64,000 nt of DNA from Stentor roeselii (taxonomy: Eukaryota; Ciliophora; Heterotrichea; Heterotrichida; Stentoridae): assembly GCA_006503475.1 (NCBI GenBank), contig RSEH01000201.1, positions 24,701-88,700 of the forward strand, given 5' to 3'. Shown here in pieces: positions 40,961-50,524 of this stretch (position 1 is its first letter; every line of letters begins with the position of its first letter). Both the position numbers and the translations under genes were made by a program. Below the pieces are notes generated by a model. It ran no database searches and was not told the origin of the DNA. It saw nothing but the letters and a program-made list of their open reading frames with translations.

Positions 40961-41833
40961 TCAGAAGTTTTCATAGTCAGTCCCGTTGATTATGTTGAAA
41001 TTTCGCTGGCCTCTCCAGATGTTCTTAAGTCGCTCTGAACGTTCAGGTGACACGGTGTTAATAGAAGGGGTGAATAGGACTTCATGAGTGTCGTGATAGT
41101 GAATTGGAAGGTTTTCTACTTTTTTTATTCCACAGGGCTTCTCAACTGGCACTTCCGTGTTTTTTTCGTTGAAGAACTGGATTTGACTACTTGCTGTTGT
41201 TTTATTCATGATGTACATCGCTCGAGAAATTCGACTTGCTGCAAGACTTTTGCTTAACTTTTCATTTTCTCGCTGAATTTTGTAGTAATAAGGACTGACT
41301 TCAGGTCTTTGTGGGGAATCAACTCCTAAAATCCCTTCAGGGTACCCGATTGTAACAATTCTGCTATTTTTCACTTCTTCTAGTCTTGCTTTCTTGAGTT
41401 CTGAGTACTTTTTCAGTCTTTCTTTTTCAGCTTCGAAAAGTTGTTTTCTCTTTGAAGGACTGAGAAGTTTAGAGTAGTTTGACTCAGCTTTTTTCTGTTC
41501 TTTTTCGATTTCTTTCATTTTTGATGAGATTTCTGATAAATTTGCTCGTGTTGGAGATTTGCTTTTACTTGACCAGGTCACCAAAGGACTGCCTTGAGGC
41601 TTGTCGATTGTACTGGCCACTTTACGGTCCCGAGGCTCTGACATGAAAGTCGCACTTGGTCGAATTGAACTCTGAAGGAAAGGCGATGAGGGCAAGGCCA
41701 ATGAAGGGTCGTCGAATTTTTTGTGGTTGTAAAGCTTTTCGCCCCATTCAGAATTGAGGAACTTGTCGAGATGCTTGGCGTCCCAGGTCTTTCCGCTGAG
41801 GGTCATGCCTGGCTTGTTGTTGACATTTGACAT
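40961..41833 (-). CDS. Unknown 290-residue protein with coiled coil
   Basis: I do not recognise this protein. N-terminal part basic, Ser/Pro-rich, probably disordered. A charged coiled coil at about 100-155 (EISSKMKEIEKEQKKAES) follows, then KKARLEEVKNSRIVTIGYPE and more low-complexity sequence, ending LKNIWRGQRNFNIINGTDYE. It lies between MVP and CFAP52 and diverges from the latter. A ciliary or cortical role is only a guess. Stop TGA. Confidence 0.7.
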   Translation of the reverse strand: MSNVNNKPGMTLSGKTWDAKHLDKFLNSEWGEKLYNHKKFDDPSLALPSSPFLQSSIRPSATFMSEPRDRKVASTIDKPQGSPLVTWSSKSKSPTRANLSEISSKMKEIEKEQKKAESNYSKLLSPSKRKQLFEAEKERLKKYSELKKARLEEVKNSRIVTIGYPEGILGVDSPQRPEVSPYYYKIQRENEKLSKSLAASRISRAMYIMNKTTASSQIQFFNEKNTEVPVEKPCGIKKVENLPIHYHDTHEVLFTPSINTVSPERSERLKNIWRGQRNFNIINGTDYENF

Positions 41834-42038
41834 AGTTTATTAACTGACTCATCAGGTCTAAGTTGTAAAATAATGAAAAATCTTAACCTCAAGAAAAATT
41901 TCAGAAGAAATGTTAAATTATGATCAAATAATAAAAAGAAAAGATTTTTCTTAAAATTCTAAGAAAAAGGCAGTTTTTCCCTTTTTCGCTGATATTTTAT
42001 TCAATTTCTCCAGTTCAAATCCTCATCTATTTAAATAA
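41834..42038. promoter_or_regulatory. Divergent promoter region upstream of CFAP52
   Basis: 205 nt between the unknown coiled-coil gene and CFAP52. AT-rich, no recognised element. Confidence 0.35.
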
Positions 42039-43856
42039 ATGGAGCTAGAACTAGGCGCAGTGATAGGATTTACAGGTCAAGTAATCCAAGGTTTAATCCT
42101 TCATCCAGACAACGAGCATTTAATCTACCCTCTGGGTTCAACAATCGTGATTCGTCACGTCGTCTCACGAGTTCAGTCATTTTTGCGCGGGCATGACCAG
42201 CGAGTGTCCTGCATAACCGTCTCACGTTCAGGTAACTATTTGGCGAGCGGGCAGCAAACTCACATGGGCTTTCAAGCAGAGATCATTATCTGGGAGTTCG
42301 CTTCTCGATCCCCGGTCCACCGCATGAAACTTCATAAAGTTCTCATTCAGTCTCTCAGCTTCTCATGTGACGAGAACTATTTAGCTTCGCTTGGCGGGCA
42401 AGATGATAACATGTTGATCATCTGGGAAGTAAGCACTGGAAAAGGCTTCTGCAGTACAAGTATCGGACATGACCCTGGATTTGATGTCAAGTTTTTGAAT
42501 AACTCGAATAATAAACTTGTCACTGTTCAGCATCTTTTAGTTAAAATCTGGGAAGCGAATTATGTGGCGAAGAAAGTTAATTTTACACTTGTTAACTTGG
42601 GAAATTTGAAAAGAACGATTTTAAATTTGGTGATTGACCCAACGGATTCATTTGCTTATTGTGGGACTAGAACAGGTGATTTACTTGAAATTAACTTGGA
42701 AAGGGCGAGTTACACCCGGTCAGGACCTGCTCGGAAGTTATTTTCTCAGGGTGTTCAATGTATTGCATTGATGAACAACGGTGATCTTCTAGTGGGTGCT
42801 GGTGACGGGACTATTGCGAAACTAGGAAGTCAAAGTCTTCAAGTGAAAGGACAGTCACAAGTGTTAGGAGGAGTGACTTCTCTTACACTGACTCAAGACA
42901 ACACCCACTTCTTCCTCGGCACCAACCAGTCCAACATGTACCTGCTCGACACTGACCAGCTGAAGGCAGAGCTTCGTAACACCTGTCATTACGAAAAAAT
43001 AAATGACATCGCATTTCCATTTAACTACTCAGAAGTCTTCGCAACTTGTTCTATAAACGACATTCGTGTTTGGAACTCTCGTAACCGTCAAGAGCTTCTT
43101 CGTATTCAGGTCCCAAATCTTGAATGTTTTTCAGTTTGCTTCTCAGTAGACGGAAAAAGTATCTTAAGTGGCTGGAATGATGGAAAACTTCGAGCTTTCT
43201 TGCCACAGACTGGAAAATTGATGTATGTTATCAATGATGCTCATCGACATGGAGTCACTGCACTCATTGGAACTGCTGATTCTAATAAAATCGTCTCTGG
43301 AGGCATGGAAGGCGAGGTGAGGGTCTGGAAGATTGGAAAACAGACACAAATTATGGAAACTTCCATGAAAGAGCATCGTGGAAGGGTCTGGGCCATTCAG
43401 CTTAACAGGTCGAATGACTTGGCGGTCAGTGCTAGTTCTGATGGAAGCTGCATTGTTTGGGATCTTAAGACCTTTACTAGACTTACTTGTTTATTTGAAA
43501 GTACCATGTTCAAGCAGGTGTTGTATCATCCTGATGAAAGTCAGCTTATTACTACTGGCTCTGATAGGAAAATCACTTATTGGGATACTTTTGATGGACA
43601 GGCTATCAGGATGTTAGACGGATCAGAAGAAGGGGAAGTCAATACTCTTGCAATAAATAAAGAAGGAAATCATTTCGCTTCAGGAGGAGAGGACCAGCTG
43701 GTAAAAGTCTGGAGTTACGATGAAGGAGTTGTTCTTTATGAAGGGATCGGACATTCGGCTTCTATTCAAAAAATAGTCTTTACTCCTGACCAGCAGAATT
43801 TGATAAGTATTGGTTCAGAAGGGGCGATTTTTATATGGAACCTAAGTAATTCCTAA
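42039..43856 (+). CDS. CFAP52: CFAP52 (WDR16), ciliary WD40 protein
   Basis: 605 residues, as usual for CFAP52. It opens LELGAVIGFTGQVIQGLILH, followed by VSRSGNYLASGQQTHMGF and then WD40 repeats through two propellers, with GGVTSLTL, FPFNYSEVFATC, RELLRIQVPNLEC, VSGGMEGEVRVW, ASSDGSCIVWDL and DRKITYWDTFDGQ. CFAP52 is a microtubule inner protein of axonemal doublets (with CFAP45/CFAP20), important for motile cilia. The neighbouring EF-hand-like gene converges with only 8 nt between stop codons. Stop TAA. Confidence 0.97.
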   Translation: MELELGAVIGFTGQVIQGLILHPDNEHLIYPLGSTIVIRHVVSRVQSFLRGHDQRVSCITVSRSGNYLASGQQTHMGFQAEIIIWEFASRSPVHRMKLHKVLIQSLSFSCDENYLASLGGQDDNMLIIWEVSTGKGFCSTSIGHDPGFDVKFLNNSNNKLVTVQHLLVKIWEANYVAKKVNFTLVNLGNLKRTILNLVIDPTDSFAYCGTRTGDLLEINLERASYTRSGPARKLFSQGVQCIALMNNGDLLVGAGDGTIAKLGSQSLQVKGQSQVLGGVTSLTLTQDNTHFFLGTNQSNMYLLDTDQLKAELRNTCHYEKINDIAFPFNYSEVFATCSINDIRVWNSRNRQELLRIQVPNLECFSVCFSVDGKSILSGWNDGKLRAFLPQTGKLMYVINDAHRHGVTALIGTADSNKIVSGGMEGEVRVWKIGKQTQIMETSMKEHRGRVWAIQLNRSNDLAVSASSDGSCIVWDLKTFTRLTCLFESTMFKQVLYHPDESQLITTGSDRKITYWDTFDGQAIRMLDGSEEGEVNTLAINKEGNHFASGGEDQLVKVWSYDEGVVLYEGIGHSASIQKIVFTPDQQNLISIGSEGAIFIWNLSNS

Positions 43857-43864
43857 GCTTAGAA

Positions 43865-45814
43865 TTAAGATAACGGCACCAAGAACGCCAAGTCCTGGAA
43901 AGTTGGTCTTCTATGCTCTGAGTGGTCGAGGATATCAGGGTACCGAGCCTTGAGCAAAGCAAGCATATCGGGTCCATCACCGGAAGTGGTCCTGTTATGT
44001 CCGAGTTTTTTCAACACTTTTTCAGGTCCATCACTTTGACTGAGTCTTTCCACAAACCAGCAGATTTTCGCAACAGGTCCAGGGAAAGGGTCTTCATAGC
44101 TTATTTCCGCTGAAACCAAAGCAAGGACCTCAACAAACAACTTATCATCAATCACGTCTTCATTCATCGGAATATTATCATCTAACGAGGAATACGACTG
44201 AATACTCACATCAGGGTTCTCAATAGTTCCAGCCAAAGTCTTAAAGATTCTCAAAAGGCGAGTCTTGCTTAAAATATCAGGAAATATTTCAAAGTCCTTG
44301 CAAAACCTGATAAAATCCTGAAAATTCATCTGCAAGTTCACATTAGCATAAGCTTTATAGTAATAAAACACTGACCGATGCACAAGAGTCAGTGCTTCGA
44401 TCACATCTTCAGCTTTAAACTCTTCCATAGTTTCTTGTATCGCTCTTGAATTAGTTGCGCGTTCTTCACTGAGTTGTGATTCAAGTTTCATGATATACTC
44501 TTCCAGTAGTTTATTCATTCCTTCTTGCAACGGCAGTTCAGGGAATATTTTTCGACAGATAAGTTCAAGTGTTTTAAGAAATTGCTGAAATTCAATAGAC
44601 GCTGTGATTTTCTTACTTTTGCTTATTTGCTTCTTGATCCCTGTGAGCCTAGAGAAGATAAGGTCGACTTCAACAGGTGTGATAAGTGGAGATTCTCTTG
44701 ATTTCTTACAGACCGAGTTGTCTAGACTAGAAGAAGACCGAGTTTCACCCAAGACTCCAGCATTTTTAAGAAGTTTCAGCAAGTTACTTGATTTCATCCG
44801 TTTGATGTTCAGCGGGTCGCCATAAGCGCAGTAGACCTGAAAGATGCTTTGAAGCTTGGGCAAGTAACGGTCAGCCACCAAAGCGCCTTCTTGGTCCAAA
44901 CTGATGCTGGACATGTTGTCGTCGTCCATGTCGATGGAAGCTTCAGAAGGCTCATGTTCGATAAGGATTTGAATCACTTCGCTTGGAGGTAATAAAGAAG
45001 TCGCGATGCTGATTGGGTCAGTTCTTGAAAGTTCGATTCTTTCAAGAAGAGTTAAAAGTTTTTCAGAAGTCGATGAAGACATTGATTGCGAGTCTTGATA
45101 TCCGACAACTGAGGAAAGGTAAATGATTAGAATGAACTTGCTTAGGGTCAAGACTACTCCTCGGTCACTTATTCCTTCTGGAAGAACGAATAAAGCAGGG
45201 GCGAATTTACTGTCTTGCATCACGACTACGTCGCGCCAGATTGCTTGGATTTTACCTTTTGTTACTAAAGCTGGGTAGATGTCGAACTCACGGAGAAGAA
45301 GCTCAAGACCTTTTTGGGATTGAGTTGCCACGTCTTCTGACTCTTTTAGTTCCCAGGGAAAGTTACGCGTGTAAATGTGACGGAGACCTTTGAATACGCT
45401 GTGGAGGATCAGACGGCAGTCGTCTGAGACTATTAGCATGTCGTCTGTGATCTCTTCTCGCTTTTCTTGTAGCAGACCTGCAAGAGGAAGGAAGTGCTGG
45501 GTGATCAGTTGAGTGTATACTTCAACTGGACTTTTTCGGAATCCTTGAGGATCTTTCACCTCAGCCAATCTAAGAGTGACTTCTAAAAACGTTGGGAAAG
45601 TCATATTGGGGTTCCTGTTGTTGACTGATCTGAAAAGCAGGTCAAGACTTTGAGGAGTGATCTTAGAGTCAATGAGTCCAGCGTCGACACACATTGAAAT
45701 AAACTTCTGAACCCGGAGGTAGTTCATGTTTTGGCGTGACCCGAAGAACGAATAGTTCATGAAAACCTTGAAGAGGATTTTTTCCAACTCACTCTTGTCT
45801 CGTTTGATTGACAT
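43865..45814 (-). CDS. Conserved protein with p25-alpha/EF-hand-like modules
   Basis: 649 residues. It starts KRDKSELEKILFKVFMNYSF; then RQNMNYLRVQKFISMCVDA, ITPQSLDLLFRSV, NNRNPNMTFPTFLEVTLRLA. That pattern recurs later (PKLQSIFQVYCAYGDPLNI, MKSSNLLKLLKNAGVLGE, VDLIFSRLTG, IEFQQFLKTLELI) and again (LVHRSVFYYYKAYANVN, MNFQDFIRFCKDFEI). Each unit is a pair of EF-hand-like helix-loop-helix elements without good Ca2+ loops, as in p25-alpha/TPPP-type modules, so three or more modules are present. TPPP proteins act on microtubules. It is convergent with a ciliary gene, which fits an axonemal or basal-body role but does not prove it. Start ATG, stop TAA. Confidence 0.7.
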   Translation of the reverse strand: MSIKRDKSELEKILFKVFMNYSFFGSRQNMNYLRVQKFISMCVDAGLIDSKITPQSLDLLFRSVNNRNPNMTFPTFLEVTLRLAEVKDPQGFRKSPVEVYTQLITQHFLPLAGLLQEKREEITDDMLIVSDDCRLILHSVFKGLRHIYTRNFPWELKESEDVATQSQKGLELLLREFDIYPALVTKGKIQAIWRDVVVMQDSKFAPALFVLPEGISDRGVVLTLSKFILIIYLSSVVGYQDSQSMSSSTSEKLLTLLERIELSRTDPISIATSLLPPSEVIQILIEHEPSEASIDMDDDNMSSISLDQEGALVADRYLPKLQSIFQVYCAYGDPLNIKRMKSSNLLKLLKNAGVLGETRSSSSLDNSVCKKSRESPLITPVEVDLIFSRLTGIKKQISKSKKITASIEFQQFLKTLELICRKIFPELPLQEGMNKLLEEYIMKLESQLSEERATNSRAIQETMEEFKAEDVIEALTLVHRSVFYYYKAYANVNLQMNFQDFIRFCKDFEIFPDILSKTRLLRIFKTLAGTIENPDVSIQSYSSLDDNIPMNEDVIDDKLFVEVLALVSAEISYEDPFPGPVAKICWFVERLSQSDGPEKVLKKLGHNRTTSGDGPDMLALLKARYPDILDHSEHRRPTFQDLAFLVPLS

Positions 45815-46248
45815 TTATTACCTGAGAATTGTGGTTTTGATCAAGAGATTATTTTAAGCAGAATTTTTAATTTTCTCATCTTTCTTTGCCTTTTTACATC
45901 AGCCAGTCAGCTCAAGATAGACTTGGTCAACCCTTACATCTTGAGTTAAACAATATTTTGATAAAATTAAACAAGATTGATAAAACAAAACTGATTCTTC
46001 ATGAAATCCTTCCCTGAATAAAAGATATTTAAGCAAGTTTCTAAAAATAAGTAAAATAAATAAAACTCTCTTTCTAAAATACCAAATTAATACAAACCCT
46101 TCTCCAAAGACAAAAAAATAAAACTCTCTTTCTAAAATACCAAATTAATACAAACCCTTCTCCAAAGAAAAAAAAATCATTAGCTTTATAATCTCTCAAA
46201 AACAAACCTTCACATTTACCTAACCCATAAACCAAAATCTAATAATAA
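45815..46248. promoter_or_regulatory. Divergent intergenic region carrying a 58-bp duplication
   Basis: 434 nt between start codons, poor in G near the right side. It contains two direct copies of a 58-bp unit at about 46061-46118 and 46119-46176. Likely the promoter of both genes. Confidence 0.45.
46061..46176. repeat. Tandem 58-bp direct duplication (2 copies)
   Basis: Starting TAAAACTCTCTTTCTAAAAT at 46061, the same ~50-nt sequence recurs from 46119 with a period of 58 nt. The copies differ mainly at the A-rich end. Nearly identical, so recent. Confidence 0.9.
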
Positions 46249-46608
46249 ATGGTAAGCCAGCACATCAAAAAGATGATAAAATTCACAGCATTATTCACAA
46301 CAGGAACAGTCGCATTAGGATTCTTTTCAATCTCAGGTTTCGTTAATTCATTCAAAGAAAACTCTCATCAAGACCTCAAACTAAAATCCGAGCAAAGCAA
46401 AGTGATTGAAGAAGCCCATCGATTCGTTCTAGAATCACGAGAACAAAAAGACTCAATCTCAGCAGCCTTAAAATCCCAAGAAAAAGCTTTCTTAGAATCC
46501 TTCGACCGTAAGTCCGAAGAAATGCCAGAACTTCTCGAAAACATTCTCAACATTCTAGACGGTAAATCCTCTGACTCTCCATTAGACCTAATTCAAAAGA
46601 CTAATTAA
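46249..46608 (+). CDS. Small single-pass membrane protein, unknown
   Basis: 119 residues. A hydrophobic segment at about 10-32 (IKFTALFTTGTVALGFFSIS) could be a signal anchor or mitochondrial inner-membrane span. The rest is a charged helix rich in E, K, S and Q (HRFVLESREQKDSISAALKS). I recognise no family. Its stop codon lies inside the end of the convergent gene: the two coding regions overlap by 8 nt. Start in the AATAAATGG context, stop TAA. Confidence 0.65.
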   Translation: MVSQHIKKMIKFTALFTTGTVALGFFSISGFVNSFKENSHQDLKLKSEQSKVIEEAHRFVLESREQKDSISAALKSQEKAFLESFDRKSEEMPELLENILNILDGKSSDSPLDLIQKTN

Positions 46609-47392
46609 GTTTAAGTAAAACTTCGAAGCAAGCAGGACACATGAAGCTTTTAGCTTTAATATTCCAGTTGCTGCAACAACAAAAAAGTAAGTCGACAAGA
46701 CTTTTATCTTTTTCCGGTTTCATTACACAGACTGTTTCCTTTTTGCATTTATGACAAAATGCAAACAGATTTCCATCAGTCAAGGAGCTTTTCAGGTCCT
46801 TTTCGTATTCATATTGGACCTTTTCTCCGAAGATCTCATGATTAGTCTCGCCGTCAAGGTTGCTTAAAGTATGCATGCTGCCGATAGTGGTCGAAGTCAC
46901 TTTTCCTGCCCTTTTTTGATACTCTTTCGAAGCCCTGCAGTCTTTTAAGTCTTTTTGGTCTTTTTGGTCTTTAAAGTCTTTCAAATCTTTCAAGTCTTTA
47001 AAATCATTAAAATCTTTCTGGTCTTTCAAGTCCTTTCTGCCTTTCGCTTCTTCCAGAAACGACTCATTCGTTGCAGCCACGTTAAAAGAGTTCTCAAGGA
47101 AAAGTTTTGAAGGAGAAGTCGTGTTTTTCTTGTAAAAGACTGGAAGTAGCATTTTTTTCACTTTAGATGAACCGGGTGTCACTTGTGTCACGTTTATCAA
47201 CTTGCTGCAGGGCCGAGACTGCCGAGATGGGTCGTTTTCGAAGTTTAAAACAAGGGAACTTGAAAAACCTTGGCCGTTTCGAGTGCTTCGCGATGTGTCT
47301 GACTGTTGGTCTTGGCTTGAGCTGAACTCTGCTTGGGATATTGAAAGGCTTTCAACTTCGGGGAAGGTTAGATCGGGCGAATGGAAAGACAT
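46601..47392 (-). CDS. KDx-repeat protein with C-terminal LITAF-like Cys motif
   Basis: 263 residues. The first ~110 are Ser/Thr-rich and disordered. About 118-151 is a tandem run of KD-L/Q/F tripeptides (11 or more in a row, for example KDLKDQKDF, KDQKDQKDL), which appears at the DNA level as a 9-nt repeat. The last ~50 residues contain FCHKCKKETVCVM, a hydrophobic stretch VDLLFCCCSNW and MCPACFEVLL: two CxxC knuckles flanking a short hydrophobic segment, as in LITAF domains of endo-lysosomal membrane proteins. The hydrophobic part is shorter than usual, so LITAF-like is tentative. It overlaps the convergent gene by 8 nt. Stop TAG. Confidence 0.65.
   Translation of the reverse strand: MSFHSPDLTFPEVESLSISQAEFSSSQDQQSDTSRSTRNGQGFSSSLVLNFENDPSRQSRPCSKLINVTQVTPGSSKVKKMLLPVFYKKNTTSPSKLFLENSFNVAATNESFLEEAKGRKDLKDQKDFNDFKDLKDLKDFKDQKDQKDLKDCRASKEYQKRAGKVTSTTIGSMHTLSNLDGETNHEIFGEKVQYEYEKDLKSSLTDGNLFAFCHKCKKETVCVMKPEKDKSLVDLLFCCCSNWNIKAKSFMCPACFEVLLKLN
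46935..47040. repeat. 9-nt period tandem repeat inside the KDx-repeat gene
   Basis: On the plus strand GTCTTTnnn recurs about every 9 nt for roughly 100 nt, with interruptions. It encodes the KDx tripeptide repeats of the minus-strand gene. Confidence 0.8.
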
Positions 47393-49093
47393 TAGATTTA
47401 AATATTAAACATCCCGCTTTATTTCGCTTTTCATAAAAAGGTGGGTTTGGCTTTTGAGGAGAGTTTGGATTTTTTGGAGATTTTTAGGGTTTGGAAGAAA
47501 AGTTGGTTTTTGGGATTTTTTTAGTTTTTGGTTGGGTAAGTGGGAAGGTTATTAGTTTTAATATGGTTTAGATTATTTTTACAGGATTTTGGATTTAATG
47601 CAGGTATATGATGGATTTTTTAGGTTTATCATCGGGAATACTTTTAATTTATATTTTTACTCGCTGAAGTTTTGAATTTGTTGTTACAATGATGCTATTA
47701 GAGTATCTAGTTTTGCAGAAAAAAGTTGGATGCATCTCACTAGTAACTAGTTCTTATGTAATCGATGAAGACATAAGAATGTTCAACTTTACAGATTATA
47801 TGAATAGTGCTATTCAAAAGAAATTTATGAGTTAGATTAAAATTAGATTATGAAAGGTTTTCTTGAATCTTTCTAAGGTTAATCTTCAACTTTTGGTTAA
47901 CAATTGAGAATTTTTTATGAAATGATTTTCCCTAGCTTGAAATCTATTCTTTGAGTAAAATGTATAATACAAAGATTTGCGCTTTGATATATTGTATTTT
48001 TGGTAATAGTTTCAAGTGAAAATCATGTTTAAATATTGGTTAAGAGTGAATGGGTTCGGAAATTAATGGATAAAAATTTTAATAATTGATATAATATAGA
48101 TCAACTTGATTTAGAATTTTTTGATATCAAGTTTTCACTCATGCATATTTGGGTAATAAATTTTTGAATTTGTTTTATAATTGAACCATATGTTACTTAG
48201 TTTTTAAACTTAATGATCTAATTTTTTAAACATAATGATCTAGTTTTGAAAATATATATATTAAAACACTTAGCTAATCTAAGAAATGATTGATGAAAGA
48301 GACTGAATAGTGAAATCTTTATAAATTTCATAAATTATCTCATCATAAATGATTCAATCAAGATATATGATAAATTTCTTCTTGTATTTAAACTTGAAAC
48401 TTAAATCTTATCTTTTAGTTTAAATTTATATTTTATTCTTTGAATGCTTGAATGATTCTTTCAACATATTCATTGTTTTCTGAAATTGTTTATATCTAAG
48501 TAAAATTTAAAAATTATTGAATGTCTATACTTTTAAATAAATATTATTTTACTCTGATACCAAATATATTAAAAACTACCGTTTTTAAAACAGTAGACAA
48601 ATTTCCTCACCTCCATTAAAATTTTATATAATTTTAGATATTTAAGCTGCGATTTATAGAACACAGATATTCTCATATTCTATCAAATCCCAATAATTAT
48701 ATTGATCATTTAAACTATAATTTCATCAAAATCCAAAAATACTAAAAACTCCAAAGTTACAAAAACTATATTGAGAACCTTCCCAAATTATTATAAAATG
48801 TAACCAACTATCAATGACCTAAAAACCCATCTATTCATCCTTTAAAATCCTATCTAAATAACTAAAAAGTATAACTAAAAATTCTCAATATTCAAACACC
48901 TCACAAACTATATCCTATAAATCCAACAAATATTCCAATCTAGAATCTCAAACCCAATAATCCCAACTCTTCGAAATCCAAACTCAAAACCCATCCAATC
49001 AACCCTTCAAAAACCATCCTACCCCGAAACCCTCCAAAACCCTCCAACCCTAAAAGCCCTCTTCACGCAATCCAAAAACGCTTAATAAAAGTA
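47393..49093. other. Long intergenic region without a gene
   Basis: 1.7 kb, the largest gap in the gene-dense half. Strong strand asymmetry: T/G-rich on the left (47400-48100), C/A-rich on the right (48700-49090). No ORF, tRNA or repeat recognised. Both flanking genes point outwards, so it contains their promoters. Confidence 0.5.
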
Positions 49094-50140
49094 ATGTCAA
49101 AAAACTTCAAACCCCTCTCATACGACAAGAGAAACGTAGGCAAGCACATAAAATCAACAAAAAAACGATACCTCTGGAAGTTCGAGCTTGACAACAAGGA
49201 CTACGAAGTGACCCTCTACATCTCCAAATTAACCGGAAAGCGTAAAATCCTTCTGAACGGTGACATCCACACGACAGCAAAGAGATCCTCGACAGTCTTC
49301 GGAAGTTACCCGATCCGTATCGGGGCTCACAGCCTTCTAGTCTACGAGGTAGACGACAACAAATTCGACCTTCGCATAAACAACATGAGTTTCGAGGCGA
49401 CATTCAACTCCCAAAAGATGAATTCCGGTTTCAGCTTCGGCGCCTCAAACGAGCCTAACTTTCCCAGTTCCTTCGACGACCCTTTCAAGCCAAGTGCAAA
49501 GCGAGACTCTCCAGAAGTGCCGAAAGCGGCGATCCGAAGACAGTCCCCCGAGTACCATCGACGCGAGTCACCTGAACCTGTGCCTCGAAGCGTGCCGAGC
49601 AAGACAGTCTACAAGAGACCTGAGCAAAGCCCTCCTCGGGCTAAGGTGGAAGTCAAGGCAAAAGCGCCTGAACCTACACCTTTGGACTTGTTTGATATGC
49701 CGGCAAGGCCGGTGGTGACCAGTTTGCCAGAGGACTTGTTTTCAATGCCTTTGAGTTCTTCAGGTTTTCATGAAGAACGGGAAAGTTTCAACCCTTTCGA
49801 AGAAAGCAAACCGAAACCACCTCCTCAGGTCTTTGAACATCGTGAACAGAAAAAAGAAGTTGAGTTCGGGTTGTTTGACTTGGACCTCAGCAAGCCTTCA
49901 CCTGCTGATGCGAAAAAGTACCAGGAAATGAATAAACCTGTTAGTATTGGAGGCGATGTTCCGAATGTCCCTATGCATGTACTTCAGGGACAGAACCCTG
50001 GAAGTAACAATGGAATGATGACTGGCATGCCTGGAATGATGCCTGGAATGATGCCGGGAATGATGGTTAATCCGATGATGATGTATAATCCTTTTATGAC
50101 TGGAATGATGCCGAATCCTTGGATGCAGAACCCGAAGTAG
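49094..50140 (+). CDS. FAIM-like beta-domain protein with Met-rich C terminus
   Basis: 348 residues. Residues about 27-105 resemble FAIM1: YLWKFELDNKDYEVTLYISK, TGKRKILLNGD, VFGSYPIRIGAHSLLVYEVD, FDLRINNMSFEA, i.e. two beta repeats of W-x-F/Y followed by a G-rich turn. The middle (about 110-290) is Pro/Ser-rich with DPF-, FNPF- and SMP-type short motifs reminiscent of endocytic adaptors. The C terminus (about 305-348) is a Met/Gly/Pro low-complexity tail (GMPGMMPGMMPGMM) ending NPWMQNPK. FAIM domains bind and protect misfolded proteins in animals; the combination with a long tail is unusual. GC-richer than its neighbours. Stop TAG. Confidence 0.75.
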   Translation: MSKNFKPLSYDKRNVGKHIKSTKKRYLWKFELDNKDYEVTLYISKLTGKRKILLNGDIHTTAKRSSTVFGSYPIRIGAHSLLVYEVDDNKFDLRINNMSFEATFNSQKMNSGFSFGASNEPNFPSSFDDPFKPSAKRDSPEVPKAAIRRQSPEYHRRESPEPVPRSVPSKTVYKRPEQSPPRAKVEVKAKAPEPTPLDLFDMPARPVVTSLPEDLFSMPLSSSGFHEERESFNPFEESKPKPPPQVFEHREQKKEVEFGLFDLDLSKPSPADAKKYQEMNKPVSIGGDVPNVPMHVLQGQNPGSNNGMMTGMPGMMPGMMPGMMVNPMMMYNPFMTGMMPNPWMQNPK

Positions 50141-50170
50141 ATAGTTAAGAATAGATTTCAATGAGATTAG

Positions 50171-50524
50171 TTATTTAGATGAGTATTTTTGCTTTATTTT
50201 TTGAATTGCTTCTGACATGTTGGTTGTACCTGTTGAACCTAGAAGTGAGTCTTCTTCTGAGTTACCGGCTTTTAGAAGTTTTTGGTAAATTTCTTTGTTT
50301 ATTTTTACTAGACTTTCTGGCTGGTTTAATATTTTGATGTAGGCTTTGATCTTTTCGTCTATTGGGCTTGGATTGGATTTATGATTTATGGTCACTCGGC
50401 AGGGAGGATGAAGTTCGATGAACTCGTGGAGGACTCTTTGAGCATTTCGCTCGTCTTTTGTGGAGATGTAATAGTTTAGCTCGGATATTTTGGAAGAAAT
50501 AATTTGTTGAGATTGTGAGTCCAT
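50171..50524 (-). CDS. Small unknown helical protein
   Basis: 117 residues; I recognise no family. It looks all-helical (SSKISELNYYISTKDERNAQ, AYIKILNQPESLVKINKEIY) with a lysine-rich end (AIQKIKQKYSSK). It converges on the FAIM-like gene, 30 nt between stops. ATG start and TAA stop. Confidence 0.6.
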   Translation of the reverse strand: MDSQSQQIISSKISELNYYISTKDERNAQRVLHEFIELHPPCRVTINHKSNPSPIDEKIKAYIKILNQPESLVKINKEIYQKLLKAGNSEEDSLLGSTGTTNMSEAIQKIKQKYSSK

